A stretch of 64,000 nucleotides of DNA, taken from the NCBI RefSeq assembly GCF_027925525.1, contig NZ_BSDJ01000032.1:1-64000 (forward strand). Direction: 5' to 3'. Numbering within the stretch: the first letter of the stretch is position 1; each line of letters opens with the position of its first letter. A model generated the notes under the pieces. That model made no database searches. It was not told the origin of the DNA and was given only the letters and a program-made list of their open reading frames with translations. The DNA is from Paenibacillus tyrphae (GTDB lineage: Bacteria > Bacillota > Bacilli > Paenibacillales > NBRC-103111). Below are positions 45,332 through 53,957 of the stretch, in pieces. The position numbers and the translations under genes were made by a program.

Positions 45332-46585
45332 ATGACCGCACAGCATATCAAACTAGAGGATATTCTCGTCGCCAGCCATCTGCTGAAGGACGTCGTACAT
45401 CAGACCCCCTTGCAAAAAAATTTCATTTTATCCGAAAAATACAGCTGCAACGTGTTCTTGAAGCGGGAGGACTTGCAGGTGGTCCGCTCGTTCAAAATTC
45501 GCGGCGCCTACAATATGATCCGCAGTCTGCCGGAGGACAAGCTGCGCAAAGGCGTCGTCTGCGCCAGCGCCGGCAACCATGCCCAAGGCGTGGCTTATTC
45601 CTGCAAAGCGCTGCAAATTCCGGGCAAAATCTTCATGCCGACGACAACGCCGCGGCAAAAAATATCGCAAGTCAAGCTGTTCGGCGGCCCGTTCGTCGAC
45701 GTCGTGCTGACCGGGGATACCTTCGACGATTCGCTGCGGGAAGCGCTGGATTACGGGGAGCGCGAAGGATTGTCGTTCGTTCACCCGTTCGATCATCCGA
45801 AGGTTATTGCCGGGCAGGGCACCGTCGGCCTGGAGCTGATGAACGATATGCAGGGGCCGGTCGACTACGTGTTCGCCGGGATCGGCGGCGGCGGGCTCAT
45901 TGCCGGCATGAGCACGTATATTAAGGGCGTCAGCCCATCCACCCGGGTCATCGGCGTGGAGACGACCGGAGCGCCTTCGATGCGGCAATCGGTCGATTCG
46001 GGCGAGATCGTCACGCTCGGCGAGATCGACAAATTCGTCGACGGCACGGCGGTCAAGCGGGTCGGCGAGCTGACGTACGACATCTGCCGCGAGTCTCTCG
46101 ACGATATCATCGTCGTGCCGGAAGGTAAAGTGTGCACGACGATTCTTGAGCTGTACAACGAGAACGCCATCGTGGCCGAGCCGGCGGGAGCGCTGTCAGT
46201 AGCGGCGTTGGAGTTTTACCGCGAGCAGATCGCCGGCAAAAATGTCGTATGCGTCATCAGCGGCGGCAATAACGATATCGACCGGATGCAGGAAATCAAG
46301 GAGCGGTCGCTCATTTACGAGGGCCTGAAGCATTACTTCATCGTCAACTTTCCGCAGCGTGCAGGCGCTTTGCGGGAGTTTCTCGAATACGTGCTCGGAC
46401 CGACCGACGACATTACGCGGTTCGAGTATACGAAGAAAACAAGCAAGGAAAACGGTCCTGCGCTTGTCGGCATCGAGCTCAAGCACAAGGACGATTATGG
46501 TCCGCTGATCGAACGGATGGAGCAGCGCGGGCTGCGGTTCAGCGAGATTAATAAGGACCCGAACTTGTTTAATCTGTTGATCTAA
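45332..46585 (+). CDS. ilvA: Threonine dehydratase (biosynthetic)
   Basis: A 417-residue PLP enzyme that turns L-threonine into 2-oxobutanoate, the first step of isoleucine synthesis. PLP-Lys lies in LQVVRSFKIRGAYNMI, the phosphate-binding loop is FAGIGGGGLIAGMS, and CVISGGNNDIDRM is the second PLP contact. The C-terminal 80 residues (YFIVNFPQRAGALREFLEYVLGPTDDITRFEY) form the single ACT-like regulatory domain of the short IlvA class in Bacillus-type bacteria. GGAGGAAAAG lies before the ATG. Monocistronic; feedback control by isoleucine is inferred. Confidence 0.95.
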   Translation: MTAQHIKLEDILVASHLLKDVVHQTPLQKNFILSEKYSCNVFLKREDLQVVRSFKIRGAYNMIRSLPEDKLRKGVVCASAGNHAQGVAYSCKALQIPGKIFMPTTTPRQKISQVKLFGGPFVDVVLTGDTFDDSLREALDYGEREGLSFVHPFDHPKVIAGQGTVGLELMNDMQGPVDYVFAGIGGGGLIAGMSTYIKGVSPSTRVIGVETTGAPSMRQSVDSGEIVTLGEIDKFVDGTAVKRVGELTYDICRESLDDIIVVPEGKVCTTILELYNENAIVAEPAGALSVAALEFYREQIAGKNVVCVISGGNNDIDRMQEIKERSLIYEGLKHYFIVNFPQRAGALREFLEYVLGPTDDITRFEYTKKTSKENGPALVGIELKHKDDYGPLIERMEQRGLRFSEINKDPNLFNLLI

Positions 46586-46594
46586 GCCAATATG

Positions 46595-46639
46595 AACAAG
46601 CCTGACGAAAAGAGAGCGATCCCTTCCGTCAGGCTTGTT
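46595..46639. terminator. Terminator between ilvA and the antiporter genes
   Basis: AACAAGCCTGACG and CGTCAGGCTTGTT form a perfect 13-bp stem between two convergent genes. Confidence 0.85.
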
Positions 46640-46646
46640 TGCGTCG

Positions 46647-47888
46647 TCAGGCCGGATGGTTTTCCTGTGCCTTGGAGCGGTCCGGCGTCGCAGCTGCCGC
46701 CCTGTCGAATTTAAACCAATGATTCAGCAGGCCGAACACGAACTTCGATTCCTTCGTCAGCAGCGGTCCGAGAATCGCCAAAATCAGCACGTACAGCGCG
46801 GCGAATGGCTGCAGGACGGCCATCAGTCCGCCGGCTTTGCCGAGATTGGCCATAATGATGGAGAATTCCCCTCGGGAGACGATCGTAAGCCCGATATTGG
46901 ACGATGCTTTCGGAGATAACCCGGCGCTCCGTCCGGCCAGCATCCCCGCAATGTAGTTGCCGGCGAGCGTCAGCAGCACCGCTCCCAAGGAGAGCCAGAC
47001 GGCGCCGCCGAGCGTGAGCGGATCGATGGTCAGGCCGAAGCTGAAGAAGAACAGCGCCCCGAAGAAATCCCGGAACGGAAGAATCAGCTTCTCGATCCGG
47101 TGCCTGTGCTCGGTCTCAGCCAATACGAGTCCGACGAGCAGCGCACCGATCGCTTCCGCGACGTGAATCGTTTCGGAGAAGCCCGCAACGACCGTCAAAA
47201 ATCCGAAGACGAACAGCAGAAACACTTCGTTGGACCGGATATTCAGGAAGCGGTTCAGCCAGGGCACCGCTTTGCGCCCGACGATCAGGAAGCCGAGCAT
47301 GAAGCCGAGCGAGAGCAGCGCGGACAGGACAATGCCTCCTACCGATGTGGCTCCGCTTAACAGCAGTCCGGACAGAATGGAGATATAGACGGCCAGGAAC
47401 ACGTCTTCGAACATGATGATGCCCAGAATCATTTCCGTCTCGGCATTGGCCGTCCGCTTCAGATCGACGAGCACTTTGGCGACGATCGCACTGGAGGAAA
47501 TCGTCGTAATGCCGGCAATGACCAGCGTCTCGTTCAGCGGAAAGCCGGAGAGCCAGCCGAACAGCAGCCCGAGCGTAAAATTGATCGCGATATAGATCGT
47601 GCCTCCGACCGCGATCGAGCGTCCGGACTTGATCAGCCGGCCGACCGAAAATTCCAGTCCGAGATAAAAGAGCAGGAACAGTACCCCAAGGCGGCCCATA
47701 AATTCGATCAGCGGAGCGCTGTCGATGAAGCGGAAATCGAATGCCCCGAACTTTGGCGCATGGGGGCCGACCGCCATCCCGATTAAGATGTAAAACGGAA
47801 TGACGGAAAATCGCAGCTTCGTGGAAAGCCAGCCCGCAGCGGCAATGAGACAAATCGCCAGCCCGATCTCTAGTACGATGTGCTCCAT
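46647..47888 (-). CDS. khtU: CPA2-type K+/H+ antiporter (KhtU-like)
   Basis: A 413-residue protein with about 12 membrane helices, including the CPA2 text FLLFYLGLEFSVGRL, ITTISSSAIVAKVL, FSFGLTIDPLTL and GLTIVSRGEFSIIMANLG. The pairing with a TrkA-C-like gene three bases upstream is the arrangement of KhtT-KhtU, which expels K+ in exchange for protons and is opened by c-di-AMP acting on KhtT. A sodium-specific role cannot be ruled out. The C-terminus is short and has no RCK domain of its own. Confidence 0.88.
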   Translation of the reverse strand: MEHIVLEIGLAICLIAAAGWLSTKLRFSVIPFYILIGMAVGPHAPKFGAFDFRFIDSAPLIEFMGRLGVLFLLFYLGLEFSVGRLIKSGRSIAVGGTIYIAINFTLGLLFGWLSGFPLNETLVIAGITTISSSAIVAKVLVDLKRTANAETEMILGIIMFEDVFLAVYISILSGLLLSGATSVGGIVLSALLSLGFMLGFLIVGRKAVPWLNRFLNIRSNEVFLLFVFGFLTVVAGFSETIHVAEAIGALLVGLVLAETEHRHRIEKLILPFRDFFGALFFFSFGLTIDPLTLGGAVWLSLGAVLLTLAGNYIAGMLAGRSAGLSPKASSNIGLTIVSRGEFSIIMANLGKAGGLMAVLQPFAALYVLILAILGPLLTKESKFVFGLLNHWFKFDRAAAATPDRSKAQENHPA

Positions 47889-47891
47889 AGG

Positions 47892-48389
47892 CTACAGGCT
47901 CCCTTGCTGAAGGAGCACCTTCAGCGCCTTCAATTGCTTGCGTTCTCCCGCGACGACGAGCGTCGATTCCGCGTTAAGCCGGTACTCCGGGCCCGGATTG
48001 ATGCAGTGCGTATGATTTTTCTCGGCGACGGCAATAATCGTCGCTCCCGTCTGTTTGCGGACGTTCAGCCCGCCGATCGTATGCCCGACGCTGCCTGCGC
48101 CGGCTTCGATCTTGAACCATTCCACGACCAGGGCGTCCAGCGCCACTTCCATCGTTTCGAGCGATTTGGGCCGATAGCTCATCCCGCCGATAATACCGGC
48201 CATCATTCTTGCCTCGTCGTCGTCCAGCGTTACCGTGGAGACGGTCTCATCCGGATCGTCCGGATCAAAATGATACAGCTCTCTTCTTCCGTCGTCGTGG
48301 ACGACCACGACCAATTTATCGCCTCCGCGTGCGTGCAGTTGAAATTTTCGTCCGATTCCCGGAAGATCGGACTCTCGGATATCTGTCAT
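47892..48389 (-). CDS. khtT: KhtT-like regulatory subunit (TrkA-C domain)
   Basis: A 165-residue soluble protein. Residues 1-75 form the N-terminal domain found in KhtT (DLPGIGRKFQLHARGGDKLVVVVHDDGRRELYHF), and residues about 90-165 an RCK_C/TrkA-C domain (EIEAGAGSVGHTIGGLNVRKQTGATIIAV). KhtT binds c-di-AMP at its RCK_C domain and controls KhtU. The ATG at 48389 follows GGGAGGAG by six bases, and the stop lies three bases before khtU, so the pair is tightly coupled. Confidence 0.9.
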   Translation of the reverse strand: MTDIRESDLPGIGRKFQLHARGGDKLVVVVHDDGRRELYHFDPDDPDETVSTVTLDDDEARMMAGIIGGMSYRPKSLETMEVALDALVVEWFKIEAGAGSVGHTIGGLNVRKQTGATIIAVAEKNHTHCINPGPEYRLNAESTLVVAGERKQLKALKVLLQQGSL

Positions 48390-48444
48390 GGAATCTCCTC
48401 CCAAGTTTTGGATTGCGGGTCCGGCTGCCGGAGCCCGTAAACGA

Positions 48445-48810
48445 TCAAACTTGGGGAGCGAGGTACGTAATCACCGTAAATTTTAAAGGCATTAGGAGCT
48501 GCTGCTTGAGCAGGAGGAAGATGGAACGGTCGGAGCGCCGCTCCAAGATGAAGGCAGGTATGGGAAATCGGATCGCTTCCGAACGGAGATACGGCAGGCC
48601 TGACACAGGCGTGTGCATGTCATTGTCCGTCTGCTGACGGGAAGCGGTGGATACAACAGTGGAGGTGCCCGATTGGCCCATCGTCATCGAGCGCGTGAGC
48701 GGCGGATTTTCCGCTTCGGCAATCGGGATGAACCAGGAGAATGTGAGGAACAGACCGGTAAGCAACACGAAAAGGACATGAAGAGGGTGCTTAGGTCGGC
48801 ATGCTGTCAT
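48445..48810 (-). CDS. Short exported or membrane protein upstream of khtT
   Basis: A 121-residue protein with a signal-like N-terminus (HVLFVLLTGLFLTFSWFIPIAEA, cut likely after the last Ala), then a Ser/Thr-rich linker and a C-terminal hydrophobic-basic piece (SIFLLLKQQLLMPLKFTVITYL). AAAGGAGGAATGTGG places the ATG at 48810 at a good distance. No family recognised. It is the first gene before khtT on the same strand, the position held by khtS in B. subtilis, but I see no evidence that it is a homologue. Confidence 0.55.
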   Translation of the reverse strand: MTACRPKHPLHVLFVLLTGLFLTFSWFIPIAEAENPPLTRSMTMGQSGTSTVVSTASRQQTDNDMHTPVSGLPYLRSEAIRFPIPAFILERRSDRSIFLLLKQQLLMPLKFTVITYLAPQV

Positions 48811-48865
48811 CCACATTCCTCCTTTTGGACAAAGTCTCACTTAACCGAGGTGTTAACGTAGATTT

Positions 48866-48895
48866 ATTGTAGCATTCATTTTCGGTCGATTGCAA
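48866..48895 (-). promoter_or_regulatory. Promoter upstream of the khtT region
   Basis: On the minus strand TTGCAA (48890-48895), 18 bp and TACAAT (48866-48871). Just downstream, TTAAC-CGAGGT-GTTAA is a small inverted repeat (48841-48856) that could be an operator. Confidence 0.6.
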
Positions 48896-48900
48896 ATGCA

Positions 48901-48936
48901 AAAAAAGCCGGAGGCTCTTGCGAACCCCGGCTTTTA
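48901..48936 (-). terminator. Terminator of the aminotransferase gene
   Basis: On the minus strand AAAAGCCGG pairs with CCGGCTTTTTT, ten bases past the stop at 48947. Confidence 0.8.
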
Positions 48937-48946
48937 CGGATTTCGT

Positions 48947-50254
48947 TTATCTCGCGGCGACATTCTGGAGATCCAGAACACCTTGGTAGATTATTTCGAA
49001 CAGCTCGTCGATATTCGCTTCCTCGATGCAGGAGAAGGCGACGCGGAGATCGGTTTCGCCGAGGGCGATCGTCCCGACGCCGTACTTATCGAGCAGGTGC
49101 AGGCGCAGCGTTTCGGCGTCGACCGTCTTCAGCTTCAGGCACATGAAGTAGCCGGAGTTGAACGGGTAATAGTCCCATACCTGATCGAATTTACCGGTAT
49201 CGAGCAGCGCTTTGACTCGGTTGGCGCGGCCTTTCATAATGTCGAACTTCTCCTGCTTCTGGGCTTTGAAGTCCGGCGATTGCAGCGCATGCAGCACGAA
49301 CGTCTGCGACGGATGCGGGCCGCTGGAAATCGTTCCGCGGATAATGCCGATCGTTTTTTGCTCCAAAGCCGCCAATGTGGCATCGCTTTGTCCGACGTAC
49401 GTAATGAAGCCGACGCGGAAGCCCCACACGTATTCTTCCTTCGTTGCGCCGTCAATCTTGACCGACAGCACGCGCGGATGAAGCCCCGCCAACTGGCCGG
49501 CAAGCGACTCGTGCAGCGAATCTTCGAAGAACAGGCCGAAGTAAGCGTCGTCCGTGACGGCAACGACGTTGATACCGGCTTCCGCCGCTTCCTTGATCGC
49601 GGCTACGATGGCGCGCCCTTCTTCCGGACCTGGCGTGTAGCCGGTCGGGTTGTTCGGGAAGTTCAGCACGACGATAGCTTTGCCCTTGTTCTTCTGCGCA
49701 AGCAGGGCGTCGCGGAGCGCCGCGGCGTTGAACAGACGGTCTTCCGTGTAGAGCGGGTAGTATACGAGCTCGGCGCCGCGGCGAATGCCGAAGGTCAGCT
49801 CGTAGTTTTCCCAGTTTTTATCCGGAATGAGGACGGCGTCTCCCGGACCCGCGAACAAATCGGCCACGATGCTTAGCCCGTGGGTCAGCGCGTTCGTCGC
49901 GATCGGATTGCCGAGGTTTTTGCCCTGAAGGGACGGATTTTCCTCGATGATCTTGCTGCGCCATGCGGTGCGAAGCTCCGGCTTGCCCGCCGGCGGGGCA
50001 TATTCGTAAATGTCCTTCGGATTGTAAGCGGACAGTGTATCTTGGATGACTTTGAGATGCATCGGCTGACCGTTCTCCAGCGCCGTGCCGATGGTGGCGT
50101 TGAACTTCTTGGCCTTCGCCTTCGCTTCGGCGGATTGGCTCAGGATGCCGACCTTCGGAAAATAAATTTGTTTGCCGAGCTCGGACAGCATCTCGTAGAC
50201 GTGCGGGCTTTCCTTTTGAATGGTCTCATTTAAACTTTGGGCAAGAGGGTTCAT
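48947..50254 (-). CDS. PLP-dependent aminotransferase, class I/II
   Basis: A 435-residue fold-type I enzyme. Visible features are PIATNALTHGLSIVADLFAGPGDAVLIPDKNWENY (cofactor ring contact), VVLNFPNNPTGYTPG, VAVTDDAYFGLFF, the Schiff-base Lys in VKIDGATKEEYVWGFRVG and the terminal Arg in TDLRVAFSC. The substrate-binding part resembles aminotransferases that act on aromatic or branched substrates, but I cannot name it. The ATG at 50254 has GGATGGAG upstream. Divergent from the DeoR-type gene. Confidence 0.88.
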   Translation of the reverse strand: MNPLAQSLNETIQKESPHVYEMLSELGKQIYFPKVGILSQSAEAKAKAKKFNATIGTALENGQPMHLKVIQDTLSAYNPKDIYEYAPPAGKPELRTAWRSKIIEENPSLQGKNLGNPIATNALTHGLSIVADLFAGPGDAVLIPDKNWENYELTFGIRRGAELVYYPLYTEDRLFNAAALRDALLAQKNKGKAIVVLNFPNNPTGYTPGPEEGRAIVAAIKEAAEAGINVVAVTDDAYFGLFFEDSLHESLAGQLAGLHPRVLSVKIDGATKEEYVWGFRVGFITYVGQSDATLAALEQKTIGIIRGTISSGPHPSQTFVLHALQSPDFKAQKQEKFDIMKGRANRVKALLDTGKFDQVWDYYPFNSGYFMCLKLKTVDAETLRLHLLDKYGVGTIALGETDLRVAFSCIEEANIDELFEIIYQGVLDLQNVAAR

Positions 50255-50501
50255 GACGCTCCATCCTTCCATGTTTCTTCATTGCTTACATTAGACCATA
50301 TTATAACACTTTTCGTACGGCAGCGTCACGGAGTTTCGGTTTTTACGGCAGAGGCCGCCCGCAAGGGGCGGAGAGCGGGCATACGGACGGATTTGCCGGG
50401 GATGCTTGGTTTTCCCGGAGGAGCTGTGTTACCATAGGGGCAGCAAAAATATGGGGGCGGATTGGCCTGTAAGGGAGCAGTCCACAAAGCGGGGGGCAAC
50501 G

Positions 50502-51269
50502 ATGTCAGCCATCATACGATACGAGAAAATTATGGAGTTGCTCATGGCGCACCGCGAGGTGTCCGTCGCCGATTTGGCGGGCAAGCTCGGGGTGACGGGC
50601 AAGACGATCCGCCAGGATCTCGAGAAGCTGGAAAGCAAAGGACTGCTGCACCGGACGCACGGCGGCGCCGTGCTGGCCAATGAAGGCTACTCCGGCCTGC
50701 TCGCCGGGCTCGCACCGAATCCGAAGCATCCGGACGAGAAGCGGGAGGCGGCGGAATGGGCGCTGCGGTTCGTCGAGCCGAACGACATTATCGCGCTCGA
50801 CAGCGGCAGCACGACGCTGGAGATGGCCAAGCTGCTAGATAATGCGCCGCTGACGGTCATCACGAACGATCTGCATATCATCAGCGAGCTGATCAAGAAG
50901 GACCGCGTAAGGCTGGTCGTCCCCGGCGGCTTCCGCAGCCGGAATATGCTGGTCAGCGAAGAAGCCGCGGAATTTCTCGGCAGGCTGAACGTGCAGAAGG
51001 CGTTTCTGTCCACGACCGGAATTCATCCAGAGTACGGATTTACGATCTTCACCCATTCCCACGTCGGGCAAAAACGGGCGATGATCGATTCCGCGAAGCA
51101 GGTGTTTTGCGTGGCGGACCACAGTAAGTTCGACAAGTGCGCGCTGATCACGTTCGCGAAGCTGTCTGAAATCGGCGTGATCGTGACCGATCCGTATTTG
51201 CCGGAGGAGACGGCGCGAAGCTACGAAGCGGCGGGCACGCGAATCGAGCGGAGCCGGGCCGGAAGGTAG
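50502..51269 (+). CDS. DeoR-family transcriptional regulator
   Basis: A 255-residue DeoR regulator. The N-terminal helix-turn-helix reads REVSVADLAGKLGVTGKTIRQDLEKLESKGLLHRTHGGAV, and the C-terminal sugar-phosphate-isomerase-like sensor has DIIALDSGSTTLEMAKLL, VPGGFRSRNMLV and VADHSKFDKCALITF. It lies upstream of kduI in the same direction and is the natural candidate to bind the TTCATTT sites before it, with a hexuronate or KDG-derived ligand. Start at 50502 because the family core begins there; the ribosome binding site (GGGGGG) is only moderate. Confidence 0.9.
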   Translation: MSAIIRYEKIMELLMAHREVSVADLAGKLGVTGKTIRQDLEKLESKGLLHRTHGGAVLANEGYSGLLAGLAPNPKHPDEKREAAEWALRFVEPNDIIALDSGSTTLEMAKLLDNAPLTVITNDLHIISELIKKDRVRLVVPGGFRSRNMLVSEEAAEFLGRLNVQKAFLSTTGIHPEYGFTIFTHSHVGQKRAMIDSAKQVFCVADHSKFDKCALITFAKLSEIGVIVTDPYLPEETARSYEAAGTRIERSRAGR

Positions 51270-51399
51270 CGCAGGAACGGCATGCGGGCGAGGCGGTTGC
51301 GGCCGGAAGCCCGCGCCTTCAGACGCGCATGCTCGCGGGCGGAAGGTTGGGAACGATCCGCTTGATGCCTGCGTTTGCGTTTTCACATGTCCTTGCAGG

Positions 51400-51455
51400 T
51401 TCATTTCGGTTCGGAAATATTTCATTTGAACTTAAATGAACGTATGGTTTATAAT
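51400..51455 (+). promoter_or_regulatory. kduI promoter with repeated TTCATTT sites
   Basis: TTGAAC (51426-51431), 18 bp and TATAAT (51450-51455). TTCATTT (51421-51427) and AAATGAA (51434-51440) form an inverted repeat over the -35 box, and another TTCATTT lies at 51400, exactly 21 bp (two helix turns) upstream. A repressor such as the adjacent DeoR-type protein would block the promoter. Confidence 0.65.
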
Positions 51456-51490
51456 AGCAGTGACCATGCAAATACGGGAGGAATTATACG

Positions 51491-52330
51491 ATGGCTATGG
51501 AAATTCGTTACGCAACCAACCCGACGGAAACGAAGACGTACGATACGGAACGTTTGCGCCAAGAATATTTGATCGAAGGCTTGTTCGTACCGGGCAAGCT
51601 GAATCTGGTGTACAGCCACGTGGACCGCTTCATTACGGGCGGCGCCGTACCGACGACGGAGCCGGTTCTGCTTGAAGCGGATAAGCACGACATGGGGGCG
51701 GACTATTTCCTCGAGCGCCGCGAAATCGGGATCATCAACGTGGGCGCCCAAGGCGTCGTTACGGTCGATGGCACCGATTATGTGCTGGAGAACAAAGACG
51801 GCCTGTACGTCGGTCTCGGCAACAAGCAAGTCGTGTTCAAGAGCGCGGATGCCGCGAATCCGGCGCGCTTCTACCTGAGCTCGACCCCGGCGCACAAAAA
51901 TTACCCGACGCAAAAGGTGGCGATCAGCGAGGCGGAGCCGCAGCACCTCGGTTCGATCACCAACTCCAACGAGCGCACGATCTACAAATACATTCACTTG
52001 AACGGCATCCAAAGCTGCCAGCTCGTGATGGGCATGACGCTGCTGAAGCCGGGCAACATGTGGAACACGATGCCTTGCCATACGCATAACCGCCGCTCGG
52101 AAGTGTACTTCTACTTCGATATGCCGGAAGACGGCGTCGTCTTCCATCTGATGGGCGAGCCGACGGAAACCCGTCACGTGGTCGTCCGCAACGAGCAGGC
52201 AATCATCAGCCCAAGCTGGTCGATCCACAGCGGCGTAGGCACAAGCAATTATACGTTCATTTGGGCGATGGCCGGAGAGAACCAGGAGTTCTCCGATATG
52301 GACGCAGTCGCGATGAAAGATTTGAAGTAA
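51491..52330 (+). CDS. kduI: 5-dehydro-4-deoxy-D-glucuronate isomerase
   Basis: A 279-residue cupin isomerase converting 5-keto-4-deoxyuronate into 3-deoxy-D-glycero-2,5-hexodiulosonate in the breakdown of pectin and other uronic-acid polymers. Family marks are EYLIEGLFVPGKLNLVYSHVDRFI, FLERREIGIINVGAQGVV and the metal site NTMPCHTHNRRSEVYFYFD with SWSIHSGVGT. Length fits KduI precisely. GGGAGGAATTATACG leads the ATG. KduD and pectinase genes are absent here, so the rest of the pathway must lie elsewhere. Confidence 0.96.
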   Translation: MAMEIRYATNPTETKTYDTERLRQEYLIEGLFVPGKLNLVYSHVDRFITGGAVPTTEPVLLEADKHDMGADYFLERREIGIINVGAQGVVTVDGTDYVLENKDGLYVGLGNKQVVFKSADAANPARFYLSSTPAHKNYPTQKVAISEAEPQHLGSITNSNERTIYKYIHLNGIQSCQLVMGMTLLKPGNMWNTMPCHTHNRRSEVYFYFDMPEDGVVFHLMGEPTETRHVVVRNEQAIISPSWSIHSGVGTSNYTFIWAMAGENQEFSDMDAVAMKDLK

Positions 52331-52345
52331 GACACCTGAATGTGA

Positions 52346-52408
52346 AAAGCACAGTTTCTTTGACGCACGAACCTTACGGGTACGGCTCAAGAGGCTGTGT
52401 TTTTTTTC
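52346..52408 (+). terminator. Terminator of kduI
   Basis: GCACAGTTTCTT pairs with AAGAGGCTGTGT and is followed by eight T residues. Confidence 0.8.
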
Positions 52409-52882
52409 GTTAAGCCAGCCTGACGACGTTTTCGGTTGCATAAGTGTTTCAGAGAGTGCGCAGGAGGAGGAACATTGATTGGGATAAGACGACTGGCAAT
52501 TCTGGATAGAGTGCGCGTGCACCGGCGGAAAATAGCGGAACTGCGATGTACTTAATTTGGTAGGGGATGCTGCTTTTTGGAAAATAGAGCACGGGCAATG
52601 CGCTATTTGGCTTTTGCCGGAGCTGGGATGGCCATTCGACATGAATAAAGCACTGGAGATGAGCTAAGCGATTCGAAGTCGGTTTCGTAGGAGTGATAGC
52701 GCATTGAGGTTCCTTTATTTAGCAAATGGGCTGGCCGGAAGAGGCGCGTGCTCTGATGCAGCCAGAGGATAGCCTATGCTTGGGGCTTTGAGCAGGCAGC
52801 ACCATGCTACCTGCTCAAACCCAAAGCGCGGACGCAGGGCTGAGTTCACCCTTCGACAGCGCCTTTCGGCGCTCCGCTCCAG
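52409..52882. repeat. Non-coding region with tandem degenerate repeat and hairpins
   Basis: No convincing gene in 474 bases. GGAAAATAG occurs at 52527 and 52579, 52 bp apart, with related sequence between the copies and TTTGG at the end of each. A hairpin TGAGCAGGCAGC/GCTACCTGCTCA (52789-52817, one mismatch) and AGCGCC-TTTC-GGCGCT (52858-52873) lie next to the glutaminase stop and may help end its transcript. Confidence 0.45.
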
Positions 52883-53827
52883 CTAAAACATGCTCCAGTC
52901 GAACGCTTCCGACATCGTTTGCAGCAGATGGACGCCGGCGATGCTGTTGCCCTTCTCGTTCAGCGCCGGACCGACCACGCCGATGCCGTACCGACCCGGT
53001 ACGAGAGCGAGAATGCCGCCGGCGACGCCGCTTTTGGCCGGAAGCCCGACGCGGATGGCGAACTCGCCGGAGGCGTTGTACATGCCGCAGCTGACCATGA
53101 ACGTTTTGGCGATCTGCACATAGCGCCGTGGCACCAGCTCCCGTCCCGTCAAGGGGTCGGTTCCGTTCATCGCCAGCACGAGCGCCATGCGCGCTACATG
53201 GCGGCAGGTCACTTCTACGGAGCAGTGCTTGAAATAAACGTCCAGTACCGGCTCCACTTCTTCGTCCAGCACTTCGTTATCTTTAAGGAAGTAGGCAAGA
53301 GACCGGTTCCGGTGAGCGGTAGCGGCTTCGGAACGGTACACTGCTTCATTGAAGGTCAGCGTCGGATCGCCCGCGAGTTCGCGGAAGAAGGTGAGGATTC
53401 GCTCCGTCTTTTCCGCGGGGGTTGCGCCCCGGATCAATGACGAGACGGCGATGGCTCCCGCGTTGATCAGCGGGTTAAACGGAATGCCGGGCTCGACCAG
53501 CTCCAGCTTCAGCATGGAGTTGAAGTCGTCGCCGGTCGGCTCCATGCCGACTTTGCGGAAAACGCCTTCTTCGCCTTGATCCATCAAGGCGAGCAGCAGC
53601 GTGAATACTTTAGAGATGCTTTGCAGAGTGAAGGACAAGCGGCTGTCGCCTGCCGTTACTTCGCGTCCTGCGGCGTCGAGCAGTGCGATGCCCAAGGCGT
53701 CGCCCGGAGCGTGCGCCAATTCGGGGATGTAGGAGGCGGGCTGGCCGTGCCGGGATTCCTTGCGGCTCGTTTCGAGCCAGGCCGGAAGCTGCTCGGCCAG
53801 CCGGTTCAGTTCGGTTTCGGATGTCAT
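52883..53827 (-). CDS. glsA: Glutaminase
   Basis: A 314-residue serine-dependent glutaminase converting glutamine to glutamate and ammonia. It belongs to the penicillin-binding/beta-lactamase-like fold. The SxxK motif is in FTLQSISKVFTLLLAL, and the conserved FNPLINAGAI, YRSEAATAHRNRSLAYFLKD and SCGMYNASGEFAIRVGLPAKSGVAGGI are present. I start at 53827 because AAGGAGG lies upstream, though 11 bases away; an in-frame ATG nine codons earlier is a reasonable alternative. Monocistronic. Confidence 0.93.
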   Translation of the reverse strand: MTSETELNRLAEQLPAWLETSRKESRHGQPASYIPELAHAPGDALGIALLDAAGREVTAGDSRLSFTLQSISKVFTLLLALMDQGEEGVFRKVGMEPTGDDFNSMLKLELVEPGIPFNPLINAGAIAVSSLIRGATPAEKTERILTFFRELAGDPTLTFNEAVYRSEAATAHRNRSLAYFLKDNEVLDEEVEPVLDVYFKHCSVEVTCRHVARMALVLAMNGTDPLTGRELVPRRYVQIAKTFMVSCGMYNASGEFAIRVGLPAKSGVAGGILALVPGRYGIGVVGPALNEKGNSIAGVHLLQTMSEAFDWSMF

Positions 53828-53957
53828 CGTAGTGGGAGCCTCCTTGGGGTCCATAAGTGCGATTTACCTTTAGCATACCGCTTTTGTGCCGGGATGAAAA
53901 GACGGGTATTTTCAGGTAATCGCCAGGTACCGGATGGTCCCGCAAGCTTCCCGAATT

